A DNA stretch of 64,000 nucleotides. It comes from Candidatus Melainabacteria bacterium. Its GTDB lineage: Bacteria > Cyanobacteriota > Vampirovibrionia > Obscuribacterales > Obscuribacteraceae. The notes under the pieces were generated by a model. It did not search any database. It was given only the letters and a program-made list of their open reading frames with translations, and was not told where the DNA came from. Positions 42,503 through 51,459 of the stretch are shown piece after piece (position 1 is the stretch's first letter; each line of letters begins with the position of its first letter). The DNA lies in the NCBI GenBank assembly GCA_003153555.1, contig PLZS01000060.1, positions 124,001 through 188,000 of the forward strand. Reading direction: 5' to 3'. The translations under genes were made by a program, and so were the position numbers.

Positions 42503-42653
42503 ATGCTCCTCCAACGTTTTACTGCTGCTCAATTATAGGCAACCGAACAGTTTTACCGACCCTGAGCCGCAAATTAGGAGACAGTTTTATGAGAGTACGC
42601 TCAAAAGAGATGTGAATGCGCAAATTACAACAGAAGCTCACCTGGCGGTGTGT

Positions 42654-43535
42654 TTATGGACGTTGATCCGCTTGTCTTAGATGTGAACCAAATCGATCGA
42701 AATAGATTCCTAATCTCCTATCTTTCTCTCCATTCCCTTGAACTGGTGGCAAAGGATCATTTTCTTTTACTTCGTGGTTCTTCTTGCTTGCTGTTCTATA
42801 TGCAGCAGTCTCGTTTGGCGCTTTACCTGACAACTTCAAGGACTCTTCAAAAGCACGAAATGAGCCTCTATAGACTTTGCCATTCAAATTTTTGAAGTTG
42901 ATGAATTCTTCATATGTAGGAGTGTTATTGTGAAAAAGACTGCTTGAGGTTGGGATGCTTCTCGAGTCTGCAGCGCTGGCGGCGAAATCCAGCTGAGGTC
43001 CTCGAGGTAGTCTCTCTATCACGCCGGGAACATGAAACCCAAATCTAATAGCACCACCTGCAAACAGTCCTTCTACGACTTGAAGTGAATCGATACCAGT
43101 CCTCTTTTGCAATTCTTCAATCGCTAAGTCAAGAGTGTGCGCGTCGGATGATCGACTGGCGCTATCGAGCGCTGAGTGGAAAGCCTGATTTCTTTCCCGG
43201 TTGTGAACGCTGTTTGGATTGACTAGATCGAAAACATACTTGCCCGTCAATATCGTTCCGGTTGCTATGGCCGCCGTGGATAAGAGGGGAAACTCGCCGA
43301 CCGCTAGTGCAGTAAGGCCCGCAGCCGCAAGAGACATTTCAGTTGTTTCGCAAATGGTTTTGGCTGGATGTTTCGCTGCCTCGGCGATCGCACCGCCTAC
43401 GGTACCGGCTGTTATGACATAAGCCTCACGACTTAACTTTTCAGTGAGTAAGACGCTTTGGTTATATGTGTGTTGAATTATAGAATCTTGTGTATCTCGC
43501 ATCTTTATAACTCCGATCGGTAACTGTGACATCAT
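42654..43535 (-). CDS. Hypothetical protein with hydrophobic middle region
   Basis: AGGAA precedes the double ATG at 43535/43532, giving a 293-residue product; the frame is open up to 43775 but that extension has no good start. The first part is soluble, then a Gly/Ala-rich hydrophobic region (YVITAGTVGGAIAEAAKHPAKT, AAAGLTALAVGEFPLLSTAAIATGTILTG) and a polar C-terminal half ending with basic residues. The hydrophobic stretch is of the glycine-zipper kind that can insert in membranes. The style resembles the first 235 residues of the 907-residue protein. Function unknown. Confidence 0.5.
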   Translation of the reverse strand: MMSQLPIGVIKMRDTQDSIIQHTYNQSVLLTEKLSREAYVITAGTVGGAIAEAAKHPAKTICETTEMSLAAAGLTALAVGEFPLLSTAAIATGTILTGKYVFDLVNPNSVHNRERNQAFHSALDSASRSSDAHTLDLAIEELQKRTGIDSLQVVEGLFAGGAIRFGFHVPGVIERLPRGPQLDFAASAADSRSIPTSSSLFHNNTPTYEEFINFKNLNGKVYRGSFRAFEESLKLSGKAPNETAAYRTASKKNHEVKENDPLPPVQGNGEKDRRLGIYFDRFGSHLRQADQRP

Positions 43536-43908
43536 GATTCCTGAGCGTCGTCTAGGGACTGTAGAATTCCGCAGTTCGATTGCGCAGATTACGTATGTAG
43601 CACCAGTCACGACAGTCGTTGTAGCCAGCATTGGATAGCTGGCTGGAGGAGTAAGAATGCTTTGCATAAATGTAATCAGCGCACGAAGAGTCCACTGATT
43701 ATTTGGACCTTCGATGATAAGATACTTTTTTAACTTGGCAAAAAGTTGGCACGGATTCTTGGGAGTAAGGTGCAAATTCTTTGCGGTACATCCCTAATTG
43801 AATCTCGAATTCAGATCCGTGGTTGACCTATTAAGGCAATGCCGACGTACACTGTGGTATTAAGTAACTAGTTAATTGCGCTGACCGACAGCAGCGAGCG
43901 GCTTTAGA

Positions 43909-44550
43909 ATGTTGGTGACAAAAGTGGCGGAACCTAAAGATACACCTACCGTAGAGAAAGTGGAGTTCTGGGAGGGTCTGTATCAGCGAAATATAACTCC
44001 GTGGGAATTGGGCACTTTCAGCCCTCCATTCAAAACTTTTCTTGAGTCACCATATAAGGTTCCACCTGGCAAAATAGCCTCCCTTGGCTGTGGAACTGGT
44101 CATGATGCTCTCTTGTTTGCAAACTATGGGTTTGAAGTTACCGCGTTTGATTTCGCGCCATCCGCCATAGCAGCAACGAAGGCAAAGTTCGAACAGTCTG
44201 GATTGTTAGGCAAGTCGGCTTTTGTAATTCAACAAGATATTTTTGATCTGCATCAGTTCAATGGGAAGTTCGACTATGTGCTGGAACATACTTGTTTTTG
44301 TGCAATTCATCCGGCGCGACGGAAAACATATGAGTTTGTAGTGCGAGACTTGCTCAAACCAGATGGAAAGCTGATCGCGTTATGGTGGCTATTGGATCGG
44401 CAGGGCTCTGGACCACCCTTTTCTGTTTCCAAAAGTGAGTTATTTGATTTGTTCTCGACCGATTTTCGCTTCGATATTGTCCATGAGCCTACAGATTCTG
44501 TGCCTGATCGCAAGGGACAGGAGTTGTTTACAGTTATGTCGCGTCACTAG
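43909..44550 (+). CDS. TPMT-like SAM-dependent methyltransferase
   Basis: The 213-residue class-I methyltransferase has the thiopurine-methyltransferase-type start FWEGLYQRNITPWELGTFSPP, SAM-binding motif I IASLGCGTGHDALLF, the acidic end of beta-2 in VTAFDFAPSAI, and motif IV-V in YVLEHTCFCAIHPARRKTY and GKLIALWWLL. Members methylate thiol, selenium or tellurium compounds or halides. The acceptor is unknown. Single gene with its own promoter region. Confidence 0.85.
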   Translation: MLVTKVAEPKDTPTVEKVEFWEGLYQRNITPWELGTFSPPFKTFLESPYKVPPGKIASLGCGTGHDALLFANYGFEVTAFDFAPSAIAATKAKFEQSGLLGKSAFVIQQDIFDLHQFNGKFDYVLEHTCFCAIHPARRKTYEFVVRDLLKPDGKLIALWWLLDRQGSGPPFSVSKSELFDLFSTDFRFDIVHEPTDSVPDRKGQELFTVMSRH

Positions 44551-44653
44551 CAGTTGAAAATGTTTGTCAGAATCGAAATTCATCAAGACAACAAGTATTT
44601 ACACAAGCTGGAATCAAATTGATCATCGATGCAGTCTTCCCGACAATTGAGCA

Positions 44654-45928
44654 TTAATTTCGTGCGCGTTTTGCCGGACGTGCCGCTGGTGCCCTGTGGT
44701 GTTTCTCAATATTCACGACTTGCGATTGATGATTTGAATGAGAAGGGAGCGCTTGAATATTGACAATGGATGCGGATGTGCTTGAGTTTGTGGCATGTGC
44801 AAAGATTTCACCGAGCACTTCTGCCGCGTATTCGCTTTCGTCGATTGAATTTAACACTGAGGCTGATATGCGTGCAGATCCGATTCCTTCCTCGTGTGTG
44901 TAACCCATTTGCTTTAGCACGTGCGATGGATGTCTGCCAGAGCAAGCGGAGACGCTTGAGATTGAGATCCCATGTTGATCGGCAGCGTCGACCAACTCCT
45001 CTCCAATCGCGCCGCGCACGACCAGGCTGACATGGCCTGGTATTCGCCTGTGCGGATCCAATGCACCAGTCAAATTGACACTTGTTATGGATGAGAATTT
45101 TTGAGAAAGTATTTTTTGCATGGAGCGCAGATGTTTTTGATTGCTTTCCATTTCAAGATTAGCTAATTCAGCAGCTGCGCCCAGCGCCACAATACCCGAG
45201 ATACCTTCGGTGCCAGGAAACAAGCCATCTTCTTGTCCGCCGCCAAAAATAATGGGCAGTATTTCAACGCCTTCTCGAATGAATAAAGCACCCACACCTT
45301 TTGGTGCGTGGAGTTTGTGTCCGGTAATCGACAGAGTATCGGCGCTTATTTCGGACAGGTCGATTTTAAGTTTGCCCGCTGCTTGTACGGCATCTGTGTG
45401 AAAGAATATGCCATGTGATTTGGCGATCAGAGCAATGCGTTCAATTGGCTGCACCGTGCCCACTTCATTGTTTGCCCACATGATTGAAATGATGCTCGTT
45501 TCTTTCGTTATAGATTGAATCAGTTGCTGTTCGTCCACGAAACCTTCACTGTCAACATCTAGCACTGTGACTTTCCAGCCTTGCGATTCCAAATGCTTTG
45601 CTGGTCCCAGCGCTGATGAGTGCTCAATGCCAGAGGTGATCAAATGGCGTCCCAAGCCATTTTGCTCAACATATCGAGCGCGCCCCAAAAGGGCGATATT
45701 ATTACTATAGGTAGCACTCGGAGTGAAGTATATTTCACTGGCCTTTGCACCAACTAAATCAGCCACCTTTTGGCGGGCAATTTCGATTGCTGCCTTAGAT
45801 TGGCGGCCAATGTGATGAATCGAGGATGGGTTGCCATAAATAGTTGATTGATAAGGAATCATTGAAGCCAAGACTTCTTCTCGTATGGGCGTGGTGGCAC
45901 TATTATCCAGATAGATATTTGGGTTCAT
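44654..45928 (-). CDS. Cysteine desulfurase (NifS/IscS family)
   Basis: The 424-residue PLP enzyme releases sulfur from cysteine for Fe-S clusters and thiolation. Visible are the N-terminal YLDNSATTPI, GNPSSIHHIG, the TSGIEHSSAL His, MWANNEVGTVQPI, HTDAVQAAGK, the PLP lysine in SITGHKLHAPKGVGALF and the catalytic Cys in SSVSACSGRHPSHVLKQMG. After the core an extra C-terminal tail of about 45 residues, Ser/His-rich and ending in RPAKRARN, is not part of the family. It follows the Rrf2 regulator by 50 bases on the same strand, as in isc/suf operons; no scaffold gene is adjacent. Confidence 0.93.
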   Translation of the reverse strand: MNPNIYLDNSATTPIREEVLASMIPYQSTIYGNPSSIHHIGRQSKAAIEIARQKVADLVGAKASEIYFTPSATYSNNIALLGRARYVEQNGLGRHLITSGIEHSSALGPAKHLESQGWKVTVLDVDSEGFVDEQQLIQSITKETSIISIMWANNEVGTVQPIERIALIAKSHGIFFHTDAVQAAGKLKIDLSEISADTLSITGHKLHAPKGVGALFIREGVEILPIIFGGGQEDGLFPGTEGISGIVALGAAAELANLEMESNQKHLRSMQKILSQKFSSITSVNLTGALDPHRRIPGHVSLVVRGAIGEELVDAADQHGISISSVSACSGRHPSHVLKQMGYTHEEGIGSARISASVLNSIDESEYAAEVLGEIFAHATNSSTSASIVNIQALPSHSNHQSQVVNIEKHHRAPAARPAKRARN

Positions 45929-45978
45929 CGAATATTTTCCGTTAGTAAGTGTGAACAGTAATCTAAAAAATTGAAACT

Positions 45979-46413
45979 TTATATGATGTTTGGAGCTCTT
46001 CCTCTAATTAGATCGGCAAGAGTGGTGCCATCGAGAATGTTTGCAATTGCATCACGCACGCTTCTCATCAAAATGCGCAGGTTGCAGGTCTCAGGCTCTG
46101 GACAGCTTGGGCACGGTTCGTATGCGGTCACCGAAGCACATGGAATTGGAGCCAGCGGACCGTCCATCAACCTTGCGATGTCACCGAGGATAATTTGATC
46201 GGGCGCACGATTGAGCACGTAGCCACCTCTCGCACCACGGCGACTTCTTAGTATTCCTGCATTCTTGAGGGTAAGCAAAATCTGATTGAGAAAGGGTTCC
46301 GGAATATGTGCTTTTCGCGCGATTTCTGGTGTTGTTGATCCTGTTGACATGTCGCAGACGGCAAGCTCCATAAGAGCTTTTAGAGCGTATTCGCCTTTAC
46401 GAGATAGCTTCAT
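45979..46413 (-). CDS. Rrf2-family transcriptional regulator (IscR-like)
   Basis: The 144-residue winged-helix protein opens MKLSRKGEYALKALMELAV and has the recognition region PEPFLNQILLTLKNAGILRSRRGARGGYVL of Rrf2 proteins. It has Cys92, Cys101, Cys104 and Cys110 in IPCASVTAYEPCPSCPEPET followed by C, comparable to the three cluster cysteines of IscR, so an Fe-S sensing role is likely. It precedes the cysteine desulfurase gene. The 25-bp inverted repeat at 46451-46475, 38 bases upstream, is a probable autoregulatory operator. Confidence 0.9.
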   Translation of the reverse strand: MKLSRKGEYALKALMELAVCDMSTGSTTPEIARKAHIPEPFLNQILLTLKNAGILRSRRGARGGYVLNRAPDQIILGDIARLMDGPLAPIPCASVTAYEPCPSCPEPETCNLRILMRSVRDAIANILDGTTLADLIRGRAPNII

Positions 46414-46450
46414 ATCGATGCGTCATACCGCTTCTAGGTGGTAACCGGAT

Positions 46451-46475
46451 AAAGTTGACCAACATACTCAACTTT
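46451..46475. promoter_or_regulatory. Candidate Rrf2 operator AAAGTTGA-N9-TCAACTTT
   Basis: Perfect 8-bp arms separated by nine bases, 38 bases before the regulator start. Length and symmetry fit a dimeric Rrf2 protein binding to its own promoter. Confidence 0.6.
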
Positions 46476-46635
46476 GGGTTGCATCCATATTTACATGCTG
46501 CTGCCCATAAATCAACTATTGACTACCAGGTCCGCCATAACTGTGAACACTTTGTCAGGCTTGGCAAAAATGTTAGGTCTGGAGGCTAACTTCTCCATCT
46601 TCTGCGGAGCAGAGAAAGGTTTAGGAATCCCTCTT

Positions 46636-47784
46636 CTAACCCAATGACTTTCTGAATCGTTTCACGCTTAGAAAAATAAGCATGAATCCGAACACCATCA
46701 GTGGTAGCACCCATTGCCACAAATCTTCCAGTCCGGCGCCACGCAGAATAATCCCTCTTTGAATTTGCAGGAAATAAGTAAGCGGAATCAATAGCCCCAG
46801 CCAATTTAAGAGGGCGGGCATTGACTCTCTCGGAAAGATAAATCCAGACAATAATACAGATGGAATCAAGACGAATGAAGCAAGATGCATCGCTTGCTCC
46901 TGACTTGTAGCGGTGCTTGATATTAATATTCCTATCGATAGAGAAACAAATACAAATATCAGGATGCAAGCTTCCAGCAGGAAAATATTGCCGTTTATCG
47001 GCACTTTGAAAATTAGGTACATCGCGGCCAGCATAAGGTTTGTTCCGATAAAGCCGATTACACCATTTGGCACCAACTTGCCCAGCATCAGACCGAGTGG
47101 TTTGACTGGTGTCAGCATAAGTTGCTCAAGTGTTCCACTGACTCGTTCTCGTACGATCGAATTTACGGTTAAAAATAGTGTGATAGTTTGTGCCATAAAT
47201 CCAATCAGTCCTGGCAATATGAAATTTGTCGTCTTAGCATCCGGGTTGAAGAGCATTCTCGAGCGGATGTCGATTGGTGCTTTAGCTTGTTTCTGTTTCA
47301 AGACGGTGCTCATAATTTGCAGAGACCTACTTTGACCAACAGCAATTGCCGTTTGCGCCAGGGCGTTTGCGATGGTGGAATCTGAGCCATCAATGAGAAC
47401 TTGAATTTGTGCTTGGGTGCCCTCTTGCAATTTGTCTGAGAAATTTGGCGGAATGATAATTGCAGCGCGCGCGTTGCCTGAAATGATTTCATTGACCGCG
47501 GCGTCGCGTGAATAAACGTGCTTGGTGATTTTGAAAAAATCAGTGGCAATCATTTCATCCATAAGTATGGATGATTGCGGGCGCAGATCCTGGTCGAAAA
47601 TTACAGTTGGTACTTTTCGGACTTCAAAACTAACTCCAAAACCATATATCGTCATTTGCACAATTGGAATTATCAAAATAATAGCCACTGTATATTTATC
47701 GTTCAGGATCTCAATCCACTCTTTGGTCATCACAGCATGGAAGCCCCAGAACATATCGCGGATTTTTTCGCTGAAAGTTGCCAC
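46636..47784 (-). CDS. ABC-2 type transporter permease
   Basis: The 382-residue permease of the ABC-2/YbhR type has an N-terminal transmembrane segment (YTVAIILIIPIVQMTIYGFG), a large external domain, and five C-terminal segments beginning TTNFILPGLIGFMAQTITLFLTVNSIVRERVSGTLEQLMLTP, where the RERxxGTLEQL motif is the cytoplasmic coupling element. Third gene of the HlyD-ATPase-permease operon, nine bases after the ATPase. Together they should form a drug or lipid exporter across the inner membrane. Only one permease gene is seen, so it probably works as a homodimer. Confidence 0.9.
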   Translation of the reverse strand: MATFSEKIRDMFWGFHAVMTKEWIEILNDKYTVAIILIIPIVQMTIYGFGVSFEVRKVPTVIFDQDLRPQSSILMDEMIATDFFKITKHVYSRDAAVNEIISGNARAAIIIPPNFSDKLQEGTQAQIQVLIDGSDSTIANALAQTAIAVGQSRSLQIMSTVLKQKQAKAPIDIRSRMLFNPDAKTTNFILPGLIGFMAQTITLFLTVNSIVRERVSGTLEQLMLTPVKPLGLMLGKLVPNGVIGFIGTNLMLAAMYLIFKVPINGNIFLLEACILIFVFVSLSIGILISSTATSQEQAMHLASFVLIPSVLLSGFIFPRESMPALLNWLGLLIPLTYFLQIQRGIILRGAGLEDLWQWVLPLMVFGFMLIFLSVKRFRKSLG

Positions 47785-47793
47785 AATGCCTCT

Positions 47794-48756
47794 CTACTTT
47801 TGTGATGCCTTTGAGACTTTGGCCTCTTCATGCTCAGTCAATGTTACGAAGACATCCTCCAGGGATGGTTTAATCGGCCGAATCTCGGTCACAGCAAAAT
47901 TATTCGTAGTCAGTTCGTTACGCAGCCATTCAATGTCTACGGAAACAGGGACGACGATGTGCAGAGCACGTCCGAATATGGTTACATCCGTAACGTATTT
48001 TTGATTCCGTAGAAATTGAAACGTAGGCATGACAAGATCGCAGTTGACTTCCAGGTGCTTTGTGTTTGGGTCGTTCACCACAGGTAGTGATCCCAACTCG
48101 TCGACTTTACCAAGGGCGATCAAATTACTTTGAAAAATATAGCCAACCGTGCTGCAACGTTCCGCTTCATCCATGTAATGCGTCGTCACAAAAAATGTGA
48201 TTCCCATTGTCGCAAGGGTAAAAAGAAGATCCCACAATGCTCGTCTAGCAACTGGATCTATTCCTGCTGTTGGTTCATCCAGGAACACGATTGGTGGCTC
48301 GTGAACAATGGCACAGGCGAGTGCTAACCGTTGTTTCCAGCCACCAGAAAGACTGGACGCTTTTTTCGATTCCTGTCCGCCGAGCCCAGTAATTTGCAGG
48401 ACATCTGATTTCCGTTTCAGGGACTTTTCAGTACCCAATCCATAGAGTTCGGCGTAGAAGTCTATATTTTGTGCGACTGTGAGATTCTTGTACAAGCTAA
48501 ACTGCTGCGACATGTAACCTATGCTCCGGCGCACTTGTTCTGCTTCTTTGTGAATGTCAAAACCATTTACAGATGCCGTTCCTGAGGTCGGTTGCAATAG
48601 TCCGCAAAGCATTTTAATGGTAGTTGTTTTGCCCGATCCATTGGGACCAAGGAAGCCAAAGATTTCTCCCCGTTCGACAGTGAATGAAAGTTGATTGACG
48701 ACAGTTTGTTGTCCGTACTGTTTCGTCAAACGGTCAAGGACGATTGCCGCTGGCAT
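47794..48756 (-). CDS. ABC transporter ATP-binding protein
   Basis: The 320-residue ATPase has Walker A GPNGSGKTT, Q-loop region YMSQQFSLY, signature LSGGWKQRLALACA (canonical LSGGQ becomes LSGGW), Walker B IVFLDEPTAGIDP and the switch His in FFVTTHYMDEAERC. It resembles YbhF-type export ATPases. It overlaps the HlyD gene by 23 bases, indicating translational coupling, and is followed by the permease. After residue 230 a C-terminal domain of about 85 residues is present, as in drug-export ABC proteins. Confidence 0.93.
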   Translation of the reverse strand: MPAAIVLDRLTKQYGQQTVVNQLSFTVERGEIFGFLGPNGSGKTTTIKMLCGLLQPTSGTASVNGFDIHKEAEQVRRSIGYMSQQFSLYKNLTVAQNIDFYAELYGLGTEKSLKRKSDVLQITGLGGQESKKASSLSGGWKQRLALACAIVHEPPIVFLDEPTAGIDPVARRALWDLLFTLATMGITFFVTTHYMDEAERCSTVGYIFQSNLIALGKVDELGSLPVVNDPNTKHLEVNCDLVMPTFQFLRNQKYVTDVTIFGRALHIVVPVSVDIEWLRNELTTNNFAVTEIRPIKPSLEDVFVTLTEHEEAKVSKASQK

Positions 48757-50107
48757 TTTCTTTTCTCGCTACGCGTTCGAAAGGTTGTTCGACAGGAGGT
48801 AAGTTGATCTCTGCGTTCATGCCACCACGCAATAAATGCTCTTTATTATCAATAGTGATCTTCAGTCCAAACACTTGCGCAGAGCGTTCCTCAGCGGTTT
48901 GGACATTGCGCGGAGTAAACTCAGCGACGCTCGGAATCTGCACCACTTTCCCGTGGAACGTGCGAGTTGGAAAGGCGTCCGCTTTTATTTCTACTTCTTG
49001 GCCAACATGCACACGACCCAGCTCTCTTTCTGGTATGTAAACTCTTGTCCAAATCTCATCCAATTTTGTCAATGTGGCAACTGACTGTTGTGTTGTAAAC
49101 ACTGCTCCAGGGTGTAAATCCATGACTGATACTTCAGCATTCACCGGCGCAATCACCTGGCGCTCTTTCAATTGCGCGTCCAATTCTGCCAGCATGCCCT
49201 GACTTTGTTTCAATTGCGCTTGCGCCTGAGCGATTTGCTCTTTTCTAGTTCCTTGCTCTAGCAAATTCAGTGATTCCTTAGCGGAAAAATATTGTTGGCG
49301 CGCAGATTCTATTTCCTCTGTTCGCGGTCCCTTGCGCATCATGCGTTCATTTGATTTCGCGGATTCGAGACGTTGAAGCGCGCTTCTGATTTCCTCTTCC
49401 CGCGGACCTGCTGTCATTTTTGTGTAAGCTTGTTTTGCTGCATTGTACGCTTCTTCCGCAACGTCATATTTGCTTTTCAATTCGATCGCATCTCTGGTTG
49501 ACACCGCTCCTTGTTTGGACAAAGCGAGATAGCGCTCGGCATCTTGTTTTTGAAAATCAAGTTGCACTTTCGCTTGGTCCATTAAAGCTTTGGCCTGACT
49601 AACTTCTTCGCTGCGATAACCGCGCTGAAGTAAATCAAAATTTGCTTGGGCTTCGCCGCGAGTTGATACAGCTTTCGAGATGTCTTCGATTCTGTATCCG
49701 TTCTTGAGCATCTGCCAGTTTGCATAGGCTTGACCGGCTATTGCTCGAGCTTTTTCGATTTCCGAATGCCTTGGTCCATTCGTCAGCTCATCCAGCTGAG
49801 CCTGACTTTTGTCAATTGATGCTTGTAACTGTACGCGTTTTGCTTCGAGTTCCGGGGCTTCGAATTCCACCAGAACATCGCCTTTTTTGACATCCTGCCC
49901 TTCACTCGCGAGTACCTTGGAGATGCGTCCGCCAATTTTTGAGGAGACTGGGATTTCTTTCGCTTGGATGGTGCCCGTAACGACAATGGGTCGGTGGTTG
50001 ATATCGAAGAATGTGTTCTGAATGAACCATGCCAAAACTGGAAGTGCAACAACTGTGAGCACGATAGCTGAGCGGTTTGAGGTTATGCTTTTGGGGATTC
50101 CCATCAA
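48734..50107 (-). CDS. HlyD/YbhG-type periplasmic adaptor
   Basis: The 457-residue membrane-fusion protein has an N-terminal anchor (AIVLTVVALPVLAWFIQNTF), a lipoyl half-motif (VSSKIGGRISKVLASEGQDVKKGDVLVEF), a long alpha-hairpin (about 90-320), the second lipoyl half and a beta-barrel (VIAPVNAEVSVMDLHPGAVF, VYIPERELGRVHVGQEVEIKAD). The hairpin contains six G-x-R-x-x-E-I/V motifs starting at Gly111, 137, 163 and 234, 260, 286, an exact 26-residue period in two blocks of three. First gene of the export operon; it would link the inner-membrane ABC exporter to an outer-membrane channel. Confidence 0.92.
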   Translation of the reverse strand: MMGIPKSITSNRSAIVLTVVALPVLAWFIQNTFFDINHRPIVVTGTIQAKEIPVSSKIGGRISKVLASEGQDVKKGDVLVEFEAPELEAKRVQLQASIDKSQAQLDELTNGPRHSEIEKARAIAGQAYANWQMLKNGYRIEDISKAVSTRGEAQANFDLLQRGYRSEEVSQAKALMDQAKVQLDFQKQDAERYLALSKQGAVSTRDAIELKSKYDVAEEAYNAAKQAYTKMTAGPREEEIRSALQRLESAKSNERMMRKGPRTEEIESARQQYFSAKESLNLLEQGTRKEQIAQAQAQLKQSQGMLAELDAQLKERQVIAPVNAEVSVMDLHPGAVFTTQQSVATLTKLDEIWTRVYIPERELGRVHVGQEVEIKADAFPTRTFHGKVVQIPSVAEFTPRNVQTAEERSAQVFGLKITIDNKEHLLRGGMNAEINLPPVEQPFERVARKENASGNRP

Positions 50108-50649
50108 TTGCCGTTCTCGTTCGAGGATACCTATCTAGTGGGCTCGGCTTGCGGCAAGCAGCAAGCTTCCGACCCCGCGAACTGGCTTATTCTTATATAT
50201 TGTGCACTTTAATGTGCCAAATTATGAGCATAAGCAGAATTGTGACTTGTTTTCTGGGTTTGATTTCCCGATTTCAAATCTGGTAAATCTGCCTAAGTCT
50301 TTCCCTGCTAGAGTTTCGGGCAAATGAACTTTTTGGCGCTATTTAGCGTTTATATAAATGTGAGATGACGGAATTGCCGGTGGGCTTGTCTGGGGAGTTA
50401 GGTTTATCGGCAAAAACTTGCGTACACTTCAACCGAGCCGATAGCTACCATTCGCCTGGTCTATCCGCGTTCGGCTTGGTTGAAGACCTGTTGAGGCATG
50501 AGCCTCAACAGGGTACGCATTTTTGTATCGGTTACCCTATAGATCCAACGTCGTCCCCATCAGGGTACGTTCTCTTAAATGCGCACGACACAGGCAAACA
50601 AGGTCCCATCCAGCGACGCATCTTTTGCATCGTTCAGACTTCCGGAAAG
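50108..50649. other. Intergenic region holding a MITE-like element
   Basis: 542 bases between the TPR gene and the HlyD gene. Near 50131-50165 a degenerate gcggcaagcagcaagcttcc resembles the GCAGCAAGCTGC repeats. The 115-bp MITE-like element is at 50411-50525, and a further hairpin AACGT..CCC-atca-GGG..ACGTT at 50547-50571. The forward 100-residue frame here is not coding; it runs through the hairpins. Confidence 0.5.
50405..50531. mobile_element. MITE-like element with terminal inverted repeats and 6-bp target duplication
   Basis: Element 50411-50525 (115 bp) begins CAAAAACTTGCGTAC and its reverse complement begins CAAAAATGCGTAC, imperfect terminal repeats differing by two bases. TATCGG flanks it directly on both sides (50405-50410 and 50526-50531). 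Inside, stems CTTCAACC/GGTTGAAG, AGCCGA/TCGGCT and CCTGTTGAGGC/GCCTCAACAGG make a cruciform. No transposase frame. This is the layout of a small non-autonomous DNA transposon. Confidence 0.7.
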
Positions 50650-51459
50650 CTACACCGTCTGTGGTGATGAAGACTGTATTGTGATTGTTTCGATGCTGTA
50701 TTTACTGGTTCGTTCCCAAGAATCTGAGCTGCTATATTGGTTAACGCTAAGGCGGGCGCGTAGATTCTTATAGTTCTCCATTAGGTTAATCACGATCGGA
50801 TCATCGCAAAAGAGCAGTGCCGTTCGAATACGAATTGCTGGCTTGTAGTATTTTTCCGCGAGATTATACTTTCCACTGGCGTGATACAGCATAGCCAGGT
50901 TGTTAAATGCCATGCCGATGTCTGCAGGATTGGCTACATCAAGAGTTTGGTAGATTGATAAAACTTCCAGACAAATTGGTTCTGCGCGCATGTATTGGCG
51001 CTGGCTGTAGTAAATTCCGGCGAGACTGTTCAAACTATTTGCGACAAGCCGATGTTTTCTTGTGCCTACCATTTTTTCAGTCACTGCTAATGCTCTTTTG
51101 CAATGTAGCTCAGCCTGGTCCAACTTTCCCACATGCTGATAAAAATTGCTGATCCCATCTAGTGTGATTGCCAGTTTTTCATCGCTTCCCTGGAAAACGA
51201 TTGCTTCCTTCAGAGCTGATAGCCACAATTCTTCAGCTTGAACGTAATCGCCTTGCTGAGCAGCTGTCTCTGCATTTGCTCTACATATTTGCCAGTTATC
51301 AGTGGGATCAAATTTCAATTTCAAAGTCTCTTCTATGTAGTGCTTTCTCATCAGTCGGAGTGGCACGGAATCATAAAACTTAGATTGCCGTGCTAACTGA
51401 TCAGGAGCGAAATGACTAGTAAAGGATGGACTAAGTGCGTTCATGGATAAATCGGCCAT
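50650..51459 (-). CDS. TPR protein (kinesin-light-chain type)
   Basis: The 269-residue soluble protein has about four TPR units in residues 60-240, for example AELHCKRALAVTEKMVG, NSLNSLAGIYYSQRQYMRAEPICLEVLSIY and AFNNLAMLYHASGKYNLAEKYYKPAIRI. The N-terminus (LSPSFTSHFAPDQLARQSKF) and the Ser-rich tail are unrelated to TPR. It belongs to the same group as the TPR proteins at 7.8 and 15.4 kb. Likely an adaptor; partner unknown. Confidence 0.72.
   Translation of the reverse strand: MADLSMNALSPSFTSHFAPDQLARQSKFYDSVPLRLMRKHYIEETLKLKFDPTDNWQICRANAETAAQQGDYVQAEELWLSALKEAIVFQGSDEKLAITLDGISNFYQHVGKLDQAELHCKRALAVTEKMVGTRKHRLVANSLNSLAGIYYSQRQYMRAEPICLEVLSIYQTLDVANPADIGMAFNNLAMLYHASGKYNLAEKYYKPAIRIRTALLFCDDPIVINLMENYKNLRARLSVNQYSSSDSWERTSKYSIETITIQSSSPQTV

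Noticed and set aside
43536..43775. Longer start of the hypothetical at 42654
   Set aside because: No ribosome-binding site at 43775, whereas AGGAA precedes the double ATG at 43535; the extension cannot be fully excluded because it contains a hydrophobic stretch.
50411..50525. Classical non-coding RNA such as 6S RNA or tmRNA
   Set aside because: Sequence hallmarks of these RNAs are absent and the exact 6-bp flanking duplication points to an inserted element.
50365..50667. Forward 100-residue frame before the TPR gene
   Set aside because: It spans the MITE-like element and the hairpins, and its translation has no recognisable structure.
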